Shown here in pieces: positions 45,590 through 54,567 of a stretch of DNA of 64,000 nt. The notes under the pieces are model-generated. The model had not been told where the DNA came from. It did no database searches and saw only the letters and a program-made list of their open reading frames with translations. Source of the stretch: Nitrospirota bacterium (lineage in GTDB: Bacteria > Nitrospirota > Thermodesulfovibrionia > Thermodesulfovibrionales > UBA6898); contig JAKAHR010000019.1 of the NCBI GenBank assembly GCA_021825365.1, forward strand, positions 1-64,000, in the 5' to 3' direction. Each line of letters opens with the position of its first letter. Positions within the stretch are counted from its first letter, which is position 1. The position numbers were made by a program, and so were the translations under genes.

Positions 45590-45605
45590 TTTGATTATAA
45601 TCAAA
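45590..45605. promoter_or_regulatory. FNR/CRP-family-type palindrome TTGAT-N4-ATCAA
   Basis: TTTGATTATAATCAAA is a perfect 16-nt palindrome containing TTGAT-TATA-ATCAA, the FNR consensus. Its centre is about 54 nt upstream of the TusA-like start codon and 200 nt upstream of the divergent gene at 45797. An AATAAT follows on the minus strand. It suggests oxygen-responsive control of the sulfur-transfer operon. Confidence 0.55.
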
Positions 45606-45675
45606 TCCCGCCCTTTTTGAAACCGCGCACGTCATCCGGAGGCATTTTCATATGCACCGCATATTTGCTCTTGAT

Positions 45676-45699
45676 TAATTGCCCGCTTATGGGTAATTA
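45676..45699. promoter_or_regulatory. Imperfect inverted repeat upstream of nitronate-monooxygenase-like gene
   Basis: TAATTGCCC and GGGTAATTA (9-nt arms, one mismatch) separated by 6 nt. The remainder of 45606-45796 contains no recognised gene. Confidence 0.3.
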
Positions 45700-45796
45700 T
45701 AACAGCATGCAGTTTATCTCAGGAATGGACAACGCAGGCCTTCCCTAACGTGGATTCTTTGCTAAGCGTTTCGCCTTCTGTTATTGAGGAGTATAT

Positions 45797-46915
45797 TTGT
45801 TAGAAGCTTCGTCAACGCTGCCGCCTCTTACTATTAAAGGAAAGAACATAACCCTGCCTGTCATACAGGGCGGCATGGGAGTTGGCGTATCCCTCGCCCC
45901 TCTTGCCAGCGCCGTCGCCAGGGAGGGAGGGGTCGGCATCGTCTCCAGCGCCTGCCTCGACAGACTCGTATCCAAGCGCACCGGGAAGAAATTCAACTCG
46001 TATGAAGCTGCCTACGAAGAGGTATCCCTCGCCAAGGCGGCAGGCGGCATCGCCGGCATTAACATCATGGTCGCCCTTGTTCGGGACTATGAGGATTCGG
46101 TAAAGGGGGCGATAGACGCGGGAGCTGATCTGCTCATCTCCGGGGCGGGTCTTCCCCTGAGTCTTCCCGCGATCACCCCTCCCAAGGATACGGCGCTGGT
46201 TCCTATCGTTTCATCAGCGCGGGCCCTGGACCTCATCTGCAAGAAGTGGGAGCGTTACGGCTACAGGCCGGATGCGGTCGTCCTTGAAGGCCCCCTGGCC
46301 GGCGGCCATCTCGGGTTCAAGATCGACCAGATAGATACGGAAGCGAACAAACTGGAAAACCTCTTGCCCCCGGTGAAGGAGATGGCGATGAAATACGGCG
46401 GCATACCGGTCATCGTTGCGGGCGGCATTTATACCCACGCGGACATCATGAGGTACCTGAAGATGGGTGCTGACGGCGTTCAGATGGGCACGCGCTTTCT
46501 CGCCACCGAGGAGAGCAGCGCAACCGCAGCTTACAAGGAAGCGGTCGTGGCGGCAAAAGACGAAGACATCATCGTCGCCCATAAGCCGGGCTCGCCGTGC
46601 GGCTTGCCATTCAGAGTCATCAAACAGTCACCAATGTATGTGTCTGCGGCCAAGCGCCTCAGAAAGCCGAAGTGCGACAAGGGGTACGTCCTTCTCAAGG
46701 ATGCCGAGGGGAAATTCACCCGCTGCCCTGCAAAGGAGAGCAACGAGGCATGCTTCTGCATCTGTAACGGTCTCCTCAGCTCCGCCGGGTACAACCCTGA
46801 CAAGGAGGAACCCCTCTACACCGTCGGCACCAACGCCAGCAGGATCGACCGGATCATCCCGGTGAAGGACCTTATGGCAGAGCTTGCAGGCACCGTCCTG
46901 TCGTCCGTATCCTGA
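45797..46915 (+). CDS. Nitronate monooxygenase / 2-nitropropane dioxygenase family protein
   Basis: 372 residues, TTG start with GAGGAG 5 nt upstream. FMN-binding TIM barrel: PVIQGGMGVGVSLAPLASAVAREGGVG, GADLLISGAGLPLS, EGPLAGGHLGF, PVIVAGGIY and GADGVQMGTRFLATEES. The C-terminal part has an unusual cluster of cysteines (CDKGY..., CPAKESNEACFCICNG) that could bind an iron-sulfur centre. This type is common in anaerobes; true substrate unknown. Confidence 0.85.
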   Translation: MLEASSTLPPLTIKGKNITLPVIQGGMGVGVSLAPLASAVAREGGVGIVSSACLDRLVSKRTGKKFNSYEAAYEEVSLAKAAGGIAGINIMVALVRDYEDSVKGAIDAGADLLISGAGLPLSLPAITPPKDTALVPIVSSARALDLICKKWERYGYRPDAVVLEGPLAGGHLGFKIDQIDTEANKLENLLPPVKEMAMKYGGIPVIVAGGIYTHADIMRYLKMGADGVQMGTRFLATEESSATAAYKEAVVAAKDEDIIVAHKPGSPCGLPFRVIKQSPMYVSAAKRLRKPKCDKGYVLLKDAEGKFTRCPAKESNEACFCICNGLLSSAGYNPDKEEPLYTVGTNASRIDRIIPVKDLMAELAGTVLSSVS

Positions 46916-46984
46916 AGGCAGACAGCTCCCTCATATCCCCCTCGTTGTAACTCCCGCCCTCCCCGTTGCGGTAAGATATACCAT

Positions 46985-47692
46985 ATGATCGCCATCGAGA
47001 ATGTGACCAAGTCCTATAACAACATCCCGGCGGTGAAGGACCTGTCGCTGACCGCCGCAACCGGGGAGATATTCGGCCTCGTGGGTCCCAACGCAGCAGG
47101 AAAGACCACGACCATCAGGATGATGACGGGCCTCGCGCGGCCCGACAGCGGCCGCGTCCTCATCTGCGGCCACGACATAGTCAGCGATCCGGTCAGGGCG
47201 AAGTCCGTCATGGGGTATGTGCCGGACAAGCCCTTCCTTTATGACAAGCTCGCCGGCAGGGAGTTCCTGCTATTCACCGCCTCGCTCTACGGCATGCAGA
47301 AGGATTCCGCCGGCAAAGGGGCGGACAGACTGCTCGATCTCTTCGGGATAAGAGACGCCGAGCATGAACTCATCGAGGGATACTCCCAGGGCATGCGGCA
47401 GAGGCTCCTGTTTGCGGCCGCACTCATCCATGGACCGAAGGCGCTGCTCATAGACGAACCCTTTGTCGGCCTCGACCCCTTCGGCATACGCCTGCTCAAG
47501 GGCGTCATCAAAGACCTGGGCAGATCGGGTGTGACCGTATTCCTGGCGACCCACAGCCTCCATATAGCAGAGGAACTCTGCAACAGGGTCGGCTTCATAA
47601 AAAAGGGCGGGCTCGTCGCCGTGAGGGACAGCTCCGAGATACATTCTGCCGAAGGGGGCCTCGAAGGCCTCTTCCTCAGGATAAGCGGCTGA
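46985..47692 (+). CDS. ABC exporter ATP-binding protein
   Basis: 235 residues. Walker A GPNAAGKTTT, Q-loop GYVPDKPFL, signature YSQGMRQRL (variant of LSGGQ), Walker B ALLIDEPFVGLDP and H-loop ATHSLHIAE. It pairs with the permease 7 nt downstream. Substrate not predictable. Confidence 0.92.
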   Translation: MIAIENVTKSYNNIPAVKDLSLTAATGEIFGLVGPNAAGKTTTIRMMTGLARPDSGRVLICGHDIVSDPVRAKSVMGYVPDKPFLYDKLAGREFLLFTASLYGMQKDSAGKGADRLLDLFGIRDAEHELIEGYSQGMRQRLLFAAALIHGPKALLIDEPFVGLDPFGIRLLKGVIKDLGRSGVTVFLATHSLHIAEELCNRVGFIKKGGLVAVRDSSEIHSAEGGLEGLFLRISG

Positions 47693-47699
47693 CAGCGGC

Positions 47700-49325
47700 A
47701 TGCTTCTTCTCTTCCTGAGACAGAGACTCCTTGCGATCAGGAACACCCTCTCCTTCAGGGTCTTCCTCAGGAGGCTTCCCTTCATCGGCCTGGGCATAGG
47801 GTTCTGGGCGCTCTTTTATCTGGGAAGCATAAAGACCCTCGGGTACCTGAAGGGACTGGGGTTCATCGGAGACGCGGTGAGCGAGAGGCTCCTCGCCATG
47901 ATCTTCTTCAGCCTCACCGGGTTCCTGGCGATGAGCAACATCATCACCGGCCTTTCATCCTTTTATCTGTCTAGGGAGATCCCCTTTCTTCTGTCGAAGC
48001 CGATCGAGGTGAGGCAGATCATAAGTCTCAAGACCTTCGAGACGGTGCTCAATTCATCATGGATGGTCCTCTCCTTCGCCCCCCCGGTCTTCATCGCATA
48101 CGGCGTGGCGTACGGCGCTTCGTATGTCTATTACCTCACCGTATTCGGCTGTCTCATACTGCTGGTAATGCTTGCCGCGGGCCTGGGCATCTCCCTCGCC
48201 CATCTGCTCACCCGGATATTCCCTGCCGGCAGGTCGCGGGACATCCTCTTCGGTCTGGGGCTGGTGCTTTTTCTGGCAGCCTATTACATCATGAAGTCAT
48301 CCATCCCCTCCGACCCGTCCGGTCCCGAAGACCTCCTGGGGTCGTTCATGCGCTTCAGGGCTGACTCCCCCCTTCTGCCGGGGACATGGTTATTGAGGAC
48401 GGTGCTTCCGACGCTCAGGCAGAAGGGGCCGGACCTGTTCTATGCCGCGGTCCTCGTGAGTAACGGCGCCTTTTTTCTCCTCGTCTCTTCCGCCATAGGT
48501 GCGGGGGTGTACTACACGAACCTTGGCAGGATGCAGCCCTCCGGAAGCGCCTCGGGGGCGGGCATGCTGGGGAGGATTTATCCAGCCAGGCGTTTTGCGT
48601 TATTGTATAAGGACCTGCGCGTCTTTATTCGCGATGCGGGGCAGTGGTCCCAGGTATTCATCATCCTGGCGCTCGTCATGGTATATGTATACAACTTCCG
48701 CACCGTGCCTGTTTCCACCTTCACCGGCATCCCGTTTCTGAAGGAGATAATGGTGCTGGTGAACCTGACCCTGGCAGGGCTCATACTTTCGGCTGTATCC
48801 GCCCGTTTTGTCTATACTTCGGTGAGTCTCGAGGGGCAGGCCTTCTGGGTCGTCCGTACCGCACCTGTGGACCCGGTGAGGTTCCTCTGGTCGAAGTTCT
48901 TCGAGGGCTGTCTTCCTGTCACCTTCCTCATCGTCCTCCTCGTGTTCCTGACCAACAGTGCCCTGGAGGTGGGCGGCGGCCTCATGTACCTGTCCCTGGC
49001 GACAGTGGTGATGCTCTGCGTATCGGTGAGCGGCCTGGGCGCGGGCCTCGGGGCCATATATCCGAAGTTCAAATATGAGAACATCGCCTCCGTCTCGATG
49101 AGCATGGGGGGCATGACCTTCATGGTATTGTCCTTCAGCCTCATCCTCGCCACCCTGGCGGCGGTGTCGTGGGTGTTTTATACGATAATCAAGGGCGGTG
49201 CATCAGGGCCGATAGATATGATCAGAATCTCCGCCGTCGCCAGCGCGGTCATCCTGCTCAATGCCGGGACGTTCTATCTGTCGATGAAGAGGGGAGCCAG
49301 GGCGCTGGAGAGGATGGAGATTTAG
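47700..49325 (+). CDS. ABC exporter permease (about 12 TM segments)
   Basis: 541 residues made almost wholly of hydrophobic segments, arranged as two halves (1-260 and 290-541), each with an ABC-2-like inner segment (SREIPFLLSKPIEVRQIISLKTFE; ALLYKDLRVFIRDAGQWSQVFII). No export-signal or nucleotide-binding domain. A fused pair of permease halves, matched to the single ATPase gene before it. The stop is followed by an IS relic. Confidence 0.8.
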   Translation: MLLLFLRQRLLAIRNTLSFRVFLRRLPFIGLGIGFWALFYLGSIKTLGYLKGLGFIGDAVSERLLAMIFFSLTGFLAMSNIITGLSSFYLSREIPFLLSKPIEVRQIISLKTFETVLNSSWMVLSFAPPVFIAYGVAYGASYVYYLTVFGCLILLVMLAAGLGISLAHLLTRIFPAGRSRDILFGLGLVLFLAAYYIMKSSIPSDPSGPEDLLGSFMRFRADSPLLPGTWLLRTVLPTLRQKGPDLFYAAVLVSNGAFFLLVSSAIGAGVYYTNLGRMQPSGSASGAGMLGRIYPARRFALLYKDLRVFIRDAGQWSQVFIILALVMVYVYNFRTVPVSTFTGIPFLKEIMVLVNLTLAGLILSAVSARFVYTSVSLEGQAFWVVRTAPVDPVRFLWSKFFEGCLPVTFLIVLLVFLTNSALEVGGGLMYLSLATVVMLCVSVSGLGAGLGAIYPKFKYENIASVSMSMGGMTFMVLSFSLILATLAAVSWVFYTIIKGGASGPIDMIRISAVASAVILLNAGTFYLSMKRGARALERMEI

Positions 49326-49335
49326 CCTTCATGTT

Positions 49336-49512
49336 TTATGGCTGTCGATTCCAGCCGAATTCTTTGCATACCTTCATCCCCTCACTGGCCTCGGCGCTTT
49401 CTATTCGCCAATTGGTGTGCAGTTCTTTGATGTCCGGCCCAGCTTCCGCTTTCCTGTCCTTGGAGAATACGTCTTCCGCCCTCTCAAGAAGCTGCTTTTT
49501 CCATTCCGTTAT
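49336..49512 (-). pseudogene. IS3-family transposase OrfA relic
   Basis: Minus strand, 58 codons: ITEWKKQLLERAEDVFSKDR then KAEAGPDIKELHTN, the helix-turn-helix/leucine-zipper piece of IS3-type OrfA. Before ITEW the codon is TAG where families usually have CAG, and no start follows the usual pattern; after HTN the sequence departs from OrfA. Both ends are thus degraded and no inverted repeats were found, so it is inactive. Confidence 0.68.
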
Positions 49513-49592
49513 CTACAGGTGGCCTTTAATGGGTGGCCCCATTTTCTCCGCTTGTCCCCCTTATTCCGCCTAACTCTGCGCATAAAGGAACT

Positions 49593-50093
49593 CTATTCCC
49601 TAACATAATCCGCAATGCCAACGTACTCGATATGGCCTGTGATTTCAGACATCTTCCACCCGCCCGAAAGCTTACCTAAGCTTATCTTCAAAACGTAATT
49701 TCTATCTAACACAGCATCATCTAAACCGGCTACCTCACCATCTAGGAAATCAAGGAAGTCTTTGCATTCTTCATAATCACCGTACTCGCTAAGTTCAGCA
49801 AGGAGATTCGCTTCAAAAGCTGGTAAATCTTTCTTAAGTCTCAATACACCTACCCACCATCCATACGGCTTCTTCTCATCTTCGTGGTCTGCTTCTATGT
49901 ACGAAGAAAAGAGATCAGAAATCTTCTCGGCCCGCCATAATCGAAAGTGCAAAGCGATATCTTCACCATATATTCTTCTAAGATGTGGCAATAACCCCCT
50001 GATAGGCGCGGCATGTTCAATAAAGTCTTGATAAACTGCTTCAAGCTTAGGCCAAATAATCTCACGATCAAATTTCTCTGCTTCTGACTTCAC
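49593..50093 (-). CDS. Orphan acidic protein in A+T-richer accessory patch
   Basis: 166 residues, no family recognised. Helical and charged (DREIIWPKLEAVYQDFIEHAAPIRGLLPHL, ...FLDFLDGEVAGLDDAVL). Codon use is A/T-richer than neighbouring genes, as for the next gene. It looks like acquired DNA. Confidence 0.5.
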   Translation of the reverse strand: MKSEAEKFDREIIWPKLEAVYQDFIEHAAPIRGLLPHLRRIYGEDIALHFRLWRAEKISDLFSSYIEADHEDEKKPYGWWVGVLRLKKDLPAFEANLLAELSEYGDYEECKDFLDFLDGEVAGLDDAVLDRNYVLKISLGKLSGGWKMSEITGHIEYVGIADYVRE

Positions 50094-50136
50094 AGGTCTA
50101 TTTTTTCAAGCTCCTTATTAGAAATAGCCAACCCAC

Positions 50137-50712
50137 TTACCTGTATTCATCATCCAGTTTGGCCCGCTTTTCTGCTTTTACCAACTGTCTGAATACCATG
50201 CTCGCCCATTCCTCAGGCGACATACGATTATGTTTTCTATCCGGTCTATTCTGCACTTGATCTGGCGTCGGGCGATCCTCAGGCAAGCAAATTAACCAGC
50301 GATTGTCTTTCTTCTTGAGAACTATCTGTCGTTCCTTGAACAGACGGCTTAATACCGCATCTGGTAATATATCAAAGTGATTCTTGAATGCTTCACAAAA
50401 GCCCGACGATATAATATCAATATATTGATGTCCTTCTAGCTCCAAGATGAATCTTCTAACAAACTCCGCATGGCTAAGTCTCGGGGATGTCTTTTCGATG
50501 TGTTCTTTTTTGGACTCAAGGACCGTAATACACCTGTTACAATATAAAGCGTCGAAGCATCCGTTATAGCAATTGGGGGCACCGCCATGTATTTCAGCAT
50601 ACTTCAGTACTTTGTCAGTCTTGATATCAACTTTAGCAACCACTTCTAACATCGTCTTCTTGCAGTGGTAACAGATGACTCTACGCTTTCTTAATTCAAC
50701 GATTTTGCCCAT
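50137..50712 (-). CDS. Orphan protein with an N-terminal CxxC zinc-ribbon-like region
   Basis: 191 residues, no family recognised. Near the N-terminus are CYHCKKTM, CYNGCFDALYCNRC: cysteine pairs spaced as for a zinc ribbon. The rest is basic and helical, ending in a Lys/Arg-rich tail (MVFRQLVKAEKRAKLDDEYR). A/T-rich like the previous gene, 43 nt away. Confidence 0.5.
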   Translation of the reverse strand: MGKIVELRKRRVICYHCKKTMLEVVAKVDIKTDKVLKYAEIHGGAPNCYNGCFDALYCNRCITVLESKKEHIEKTSPRLSHAEFVRRFILELEGHQYIDIISSGFCEAFKNHFDILPDAVLSRLFKERQIVLKKKDNRWLICLPEDRPTPDQVQNRPDRKHNRMSPEEWASMVFRQLVKAEKRAKLDDEYR

Positions 50713-50804
50713 TGATATCTAAATACGACTGAAAATTCTTTCACCACCAAGAAGTTTGCCCTGGTTCGACAGGTACTAGGTCCCATCAGCTATCAACAGC
50801 GACA

Positions 50805-50829
50805 AGAAAAAGGGGACAGGCTACTTAAT
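50805..50829. repeat. REP-like motif (AAAAGGGGACAGGCTACTT)
   Basis: The AAAAGGGGACAGGCTACTT segment is of the kind found beside REP-associated tyrosine transposases in other genomes, from memory. The rest of 50713-51011 shows no gene. Only one copy was seen in the window. Confidence 0.3.
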
Positions 50830-51011
50830 CGAATGGCCGTCCTTATTCTTCGGTCATCGCTCGACATCGTTATTATTGATCCCTCCATGACGATGCTATT
50901 TTATAACCCGCTATCCCTTTCTCAGTCAAGACAAAACTGTCGAATATCGTTGGGCTAGCGGGAAGGGCTGGAATGGTGAGGCGGCGCTATGGAAATAAGA
51001 AATTATCAGGA

Positions 51012-51098
51012 TGGTACCGGAGACCGGGATCGAACCGGTACGGGGTTGCCCCCGAGGGATTTTAAGTCCCTTGCGTCTGCCAATTCCGCCACTCCGGC
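51012..51098 (-). tRNA. tRNA-Leu (anticodon TAA)
   Basis: Minus strand: acceptor GCCGGAG/CTCCGGT, anticodon stem AGGGA/TCCCT with loop CTTAAAA (anticodon TAA), a long type II variable arm, T-arm CCGGTTCGATCCCGG and encoded CCA. Its 3' end faces the A/T-rich patch at 49.3-51.0 kb. Confidence 0.95.
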
Positions 51099-51165
51099 GC
51101 CTGAAGGGCAGTATTAAGATACAGCAAACAAGGACAAAAGACAATGAACCGAGAGTCACCGGTGA

Positions 51166-51196
51166 GATAAAAAAAGCCGGCCAAAAGGCCGGCTTT
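51166..51196 (-). terminator. Terminator of the TusA-like gene
   Basis: AAAGCCGGCC-TTTT-GGCCGGCTTT followed by TTTT on the minus strand; 10-bp stem. It also stands upstream of tRNA-Leu. Confidence 0.9.
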
Positions 51197-51222
51197 CGCA
51201 TTTCTGCGCCGAGGGAAGAAGT

Positions 51223-51456
51223 CTATTTCTTTCTGATGTAGAACTCGATGACCCCGCCCTCTTCTTTTGTCTCGAGAAGCTCATGCCCCAGCCTCTGTAA
51301 CAGGGCAGGGATGTCAGACTTGGCCCCCTGGTCAGTTGCTATCACTTCAAGAACCTGGCCTGACTGAATTCCGTCGATCGCCTTCTTTGTCTTTAAAACC
51401 GGCATGGGGCAGTTCATCCCCTTCGCGTCGAGCACCGCATCCGCCTTGATACTCAT
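51223..51456 (-). CDS. TusA-family sulfurtransferase-like protein
   Basis: 77 residues from ATG 51456, preceded by AGGAGG. Active-site Cys-Pro at 16-17 (AKGMNCPMPVLKTKKAI) and a short C-terminal domain (GVIEFYIRKK). It resembles both TusA and YedF. Second TusA-type gene of the window. Probable persulfide carrier. Confidence 0.87.
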   Translation of the reverse strand: MSIKADAVLDAKGMNCPMPVLKTKKAIDGIQSGQVLEVIATDQGAKSDIPALLQRLGHELLETKEEGGVIEFYIRKK

Positions 51457-51553
51457 CCTGTCCTCCTGTGACATATTGTCAATAACTTTATAAACAATTT
51501 AACAATATTCATCTCTTTTGTCAAGAACGAATGCCGTCGACCCGCACAGCCTT

Positions 51554-51838
51554 CTATTTCATCTTCTTGACCATCTCCGATACAGGGATCGCCGCCATTG
51601 ACATGAGCTGCACCGAACCCCTCGACCCCAGCTCAAGAGACATCTTCATCACCGCCTCATTGTCCTTCGCCTCGACGATGTTCACGAAATCATAGGGACC
51701 CATCACCGCATACTGCTCCTTCACCTTGACGCCCATCTTGGCCAATTCCTTGTTCACCTCAAGAATACGGCTGGGATTCTCCTTGATCGTCTTTCTTCCC
51801 TCGTCGGTAAGCGTGCTGAGGATAACGTACGTCGCCAT
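51554..51838 (-). CDS. GYD-domain protein
   Basis: 94 residues. The name motif is visible in MGPYDFVNIVEAKDNEAVMKMSLELGSRGSVQLMSMAAIP. Small dimeric alpha/beta fold; function unknown. Divergent from nifU. Confidence 0.85.
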   Translation of the reverse strand: MATYVILSTLTDEGRKTIKENPSRILEVNKELAKMGVKVKEQYAVMGPYDFVNIVEAKDNEAVMKMSLELGSRGSVQLMSMAAIPVSEMVKKMK

Positions 51839-51982
51839 GGACAGATTCTCCTTTCGCTCTGAATATATTTCTCACTACCTCTCCTTATACTATCTTTCCC
51901 CCACCTTGTCAACGGAATTTCTCGGCCCGTCCGGCTCTTCCGCGCGATTGACATGACCCTGACTCCGTGCAAAAATGGGGGC

Positions 51983-52816
51983 ATGTGGGAATATACCGAG
52001 AAGGTAAAAGACTTCTTCCTCAAGCCGAAAAACGTCGGTGAGATTGCGGATGCCGATGCGGTGGGAGAAGTCGGCAGCATCATCTGCGGCGATGCGCTGA
52101 AGCTCTACCTGAAGGTGGACAAACAGACCGGCAGGATAATCGACGCCAGGTTCCAGACCTTCGGGTGCGCAAGCGCCATAGCCAGTTCCTCGGCGCTGAC
52201 AGAACTCATCAAAGGCAAAACACTCGATGATGCGCTGAAGGTGACAAACCAGGACATTGCCGATTTCCTCGGCGGACTCCCTGACCAGAAAATGCATTGC
52301 TCCGTCATGGGACGGGAAGCGCTTGAGGCGGCGGTGGCGAACTTTCGCGGAGAGCCGCTCAAGAAGGAGGAAGAGGGGAAGGTCGTCTGCAAGTGCTTCG
52401 ATGTAACCGAGGAGAAGATACGGAAGGTGGCGGTCGAAAACCACCTGACGACTGTTGACGAGATAACCAACTTCACCAAGGCGGGCGGAGGCTGCGGGGA
52501 ATGCGTCCCCACGATCGAGGCGATCCTCCAGGACATTTGGTCGCTGAAGCCGGTCGAAAAACCCTCAAAGCCGAAGAAGCTGACCAATCTGCACAAGATA
52601 GCGCTTATCCAGGAGATCATCGAGACGGAGATCCGGCCGGGGCTGCAGGCCGACAACGGCGACGTTGAGCTCATCGACATCGACGGCAACAAGGTGATCG
52701 TCGCCCTGCGCGGCATGTGCACCGGCTGCATGATGGCGGATGTCACGGTAAAGGGCATAGAAGCCAAACTGAGGGAACTGGTGAGCGAAGACATCGTGGT
52801 GGAGGCCCTGCAGTGA
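51983..52816 (+). CDS. nifU: Iron-sulfur scaffold NifU (three-domain)
   Basis: 277 residues from ATG 51983. IscU-like domain with Cys35, Cys62 and Cys106; central [2Fe-2S] BFD-like domain with Cys136, Cys138, Cys171, Cys174; C-terminal NFU domain with CTGC at 246-249. It assembles clusters using sulfur from NifS, whose GTG overlaps its stop. No nitrogenase genes are near, so it probably serves general Fe-S assembly. Confidence 0.95.
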   Translation: MWEYTEKVKDFFLKPKNVGEIADADAVGEVGSIICGDALKLYLKVDKQTGRIIDARFQTFGCASAIASSSALTELIKGKTLDDALKVTNQDIADFLGGLPDQKMHCSVMGREALEAAVANFRGEPLKKEEEGKVVCKCFDVTEEKIRKVAVENHLTTVDEITNFTKAGGGCGECVPTIEAILQDIWSLKPVEKPSKPKKLTNLHKIALIQEIIETEIRPGLQADNGDVELIDIDGNKVIVALRGMCTGCMMADVTVKGIEAKLRELVSEDIVVEALQ

Positions 52817-53991
52817 ACACGATCTATCTCGACAATAACGCAACGACCCGCGTTGCGCCCGAGGTGCTTGACGCGATGCTGCCTTACCTCACTGACCTCT
52901 ACGGCAACCCTTCCAGCATGCACACCTTCGGCGGTCAGCTACACCGCAAAATCGAGGAGGCACGCGAGAAGGTGGCGGCCATGATCAACGCGAACCCCGA
53001 GGAGATCATCTTCACCAGCTGCGGCACGGAGAGCGACAACACCGCCATCATGAGCGCCGTCGAGTCACAACCCCGCAGGCGGCATGTCATCACCACGCGG
53101 GTGGAGCATCCCGCGGTGCTCAATTTTTGTCAGCATCTCGGCCGGAAGGGATACCGGGTCACCTTCGTGCCGGTCAACAGACAGGGGCAGCTGGACATGG
53201 ACAACCTCCTGAAAATGCTGGATGACGATACGGCTGTCGTCTCCGTCATGTACGCCAACAACGAGACAGGTGTTATCTTTCCTGTCGATGCCCTGGCAGG
53301 TATCCTGCGCGACCGGGGTATCCTGTTTCACACCGACGCGGTCCAGGCGGCCGGAAAGATCCCCCTTGACGTACAGAGGGTTCCGGTAGACATGCTCACC
53401 ATTTCGGGGCACAAACTCCATGCTCCCAAGGGCGTGGGCGTGCTGTACGTGCGCAAGGGCACCCGCTTTCATCCCTACGTCATCGGCGGCCACCAGGAAA
53501 GGGGCCGCAGGTCCGGGACCGAAAACGTCGCATCTATCATAGCCCTGGGAAAGGCCTGCGAGCTGGCAGCACACCATCTCGACAGGGAGATAGTCTATCT
53601 GAGCGGCCTGCGGGACAGGCTGGAGACCGCCCTCCTGGGGTGCTGTCCCAACGTACGGGTGAACGGTGATACCTCCAGCCGGCTCCCCAACACAACCAAT
53701 ATCAGCTTTGAATATGTCGAAGGCGAGGCGATCCTCCTTCGGCTCAACGAATTCGGCATCTGCGCCTCGTCAGGTTCTGCCTGCACGTCAGGGTCGCTGG
53801 AACCCTCCCACGTGCTCCGCGCCATGGGGGTCCCCTACACCGCTGTGCATGGTTCTGTCAGGTTCTCCCTGAGCAGATTCAACACCGAAAAGGAGATCGA
53901 CCGGGTGATCGAGGTCGTGCCCGGGGTCATCAAAGAGCTCCGGCAACTCTCGCCCTTTGGCAGGGAGAAGATCTCCTGTCCGCCTGAATAG
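52813..53991 (+). CDS. nifS: Cysteine desulfurase NifS
   Basis: 392 residues, GTG start inside the nifU stop (GTGA). PLP lysine in TISGHKLHAPKG, active-site Cys loop CASSGSACTSGSLEPSHVL, YLDNNATT at the N-terminus. NifS-type short catalytic loop. It supplies sulfane sulfur to NifU. Confidence 0.96.
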   Translation: MNTIYLDNNATTRVAPEVLDAMLPYLTDLYGNPSSMHTFGGQLHRKIEEAREKVAAMINANPEEIIFTSCGTESDNTAIMSAVESQPRRRHVITTRVEHPAVLNFCQHLGRKGYRVTFVPVNRQGQLDMDNLLKMLDDDTAVVSVMYANNETGVIFPVDALAGILRDRGILFHTDAVQAAGKIPLDVQRVPVDMLTISGHKLHAPKGVGVLYVRKGTRFHPYVIGGHQERGRRSGTENVASIIALGKACELAAHHLDREIVYLSGLRDRLETALLGCCPNVRVNGDTSSRLPNTTNISFEYVEGEAILLRLNEFGICASSGSACTSGSLEPSHVLRAMGVPYTAVHGSVRFSLSRFNTEKEIDRVIEVVPGVIKELRQLSPFGREKISCPPE

Positions 53992-54069
53992 TCGCATCAT
54001 TCCGATTTTTTCACACCCCTGGTGCGCGTGGCGGGTCATCAGGCCTTCAGAGACCGCTGTCCTGCATTA

Positions 54070-54098
54070 TTGACTTTTGAATAACACACCCGTACTAT
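54070..54098 (+). promoter_or_regulatory. Promoter of the DUF4870 gene
   Basis: -35 TTGACT at 54070-54075, 17-nt spacer, -10 TACTAT at 54093-54098. A 46-nt leader with AAGGAGG precedes the ATG at 54145. Confidence 0.7.
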
Positions 54099-54144
54099 GG
54101 GGAATAACAATTACGTTTCTCCAAGAATATAGAAGGAGGCGAGG

Positions 54145-54531
54145 ATGGCGAATTCAGAACAGGGGCAGACGGATCTGGGGACAACGAGCATGGGCCTGCA
54201 GCCGAACGTGGCAGCGGCACTGGCATACGTGCTCACGGTGCTGACAGGGATTCTCTTCTATGTGATCGAGAAGGAGAACAAGTTTGTGCGGTTCCATGCG
54301 ATGCAGGCGATCCTCCTGGGGGCGGCCTGGATCGTGCTCTGGATAGCCCTGGCGATACTCATGATGATGCTGGTCTTCATCCCCTTTATCGGCTGGATCA
54401 TAAACGCCATAGCGTACCTTGCAGTGGGCCTCGGCGGACTGGTCCTCTGGCTGCTTCTGATCTTCAAGGCATTTAAGGGCGAGCGGTTCAAGCTGCCGGT
54501 TATCGGCGATATAGCCGAGAAGAATTCCTGA
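54145..54531 (+). CDS. DUF4870 membrane protein
   Basis: 128 residues: soluble N-terminus, then three to four TM segments (VAAALAYVLTVLTGILFYVIEKENKFVRFHAMQAILLG, the DUF4870/Tic20-like signature), and a C-terminal GERFKLPVIGDIAEKN. Function unknown. Confidence 0.82.
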   Translation: MANSEQGQTDLGTTSMGLQPNVAAALAYVLTVLTGILFYVIEKENKFVRFHAMQAILLGAAWIVLWIALAILMMMLVFIPFIGWIINAIAYLAVGLGGLVLWLLLIFKAFKGERFKLPVIGDIAEKNS

Positions 54532-54567
54532 GCAGGCCGCGGCCGTCAGATTCCCGACCAGCGCCTG

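Noticed and set aside
49326-51098. Attachment-site duplication of the tRNA-Leu 3' end
   Set aside because: No copy of the tRNA 3' sequence was found near 49.3 kb.
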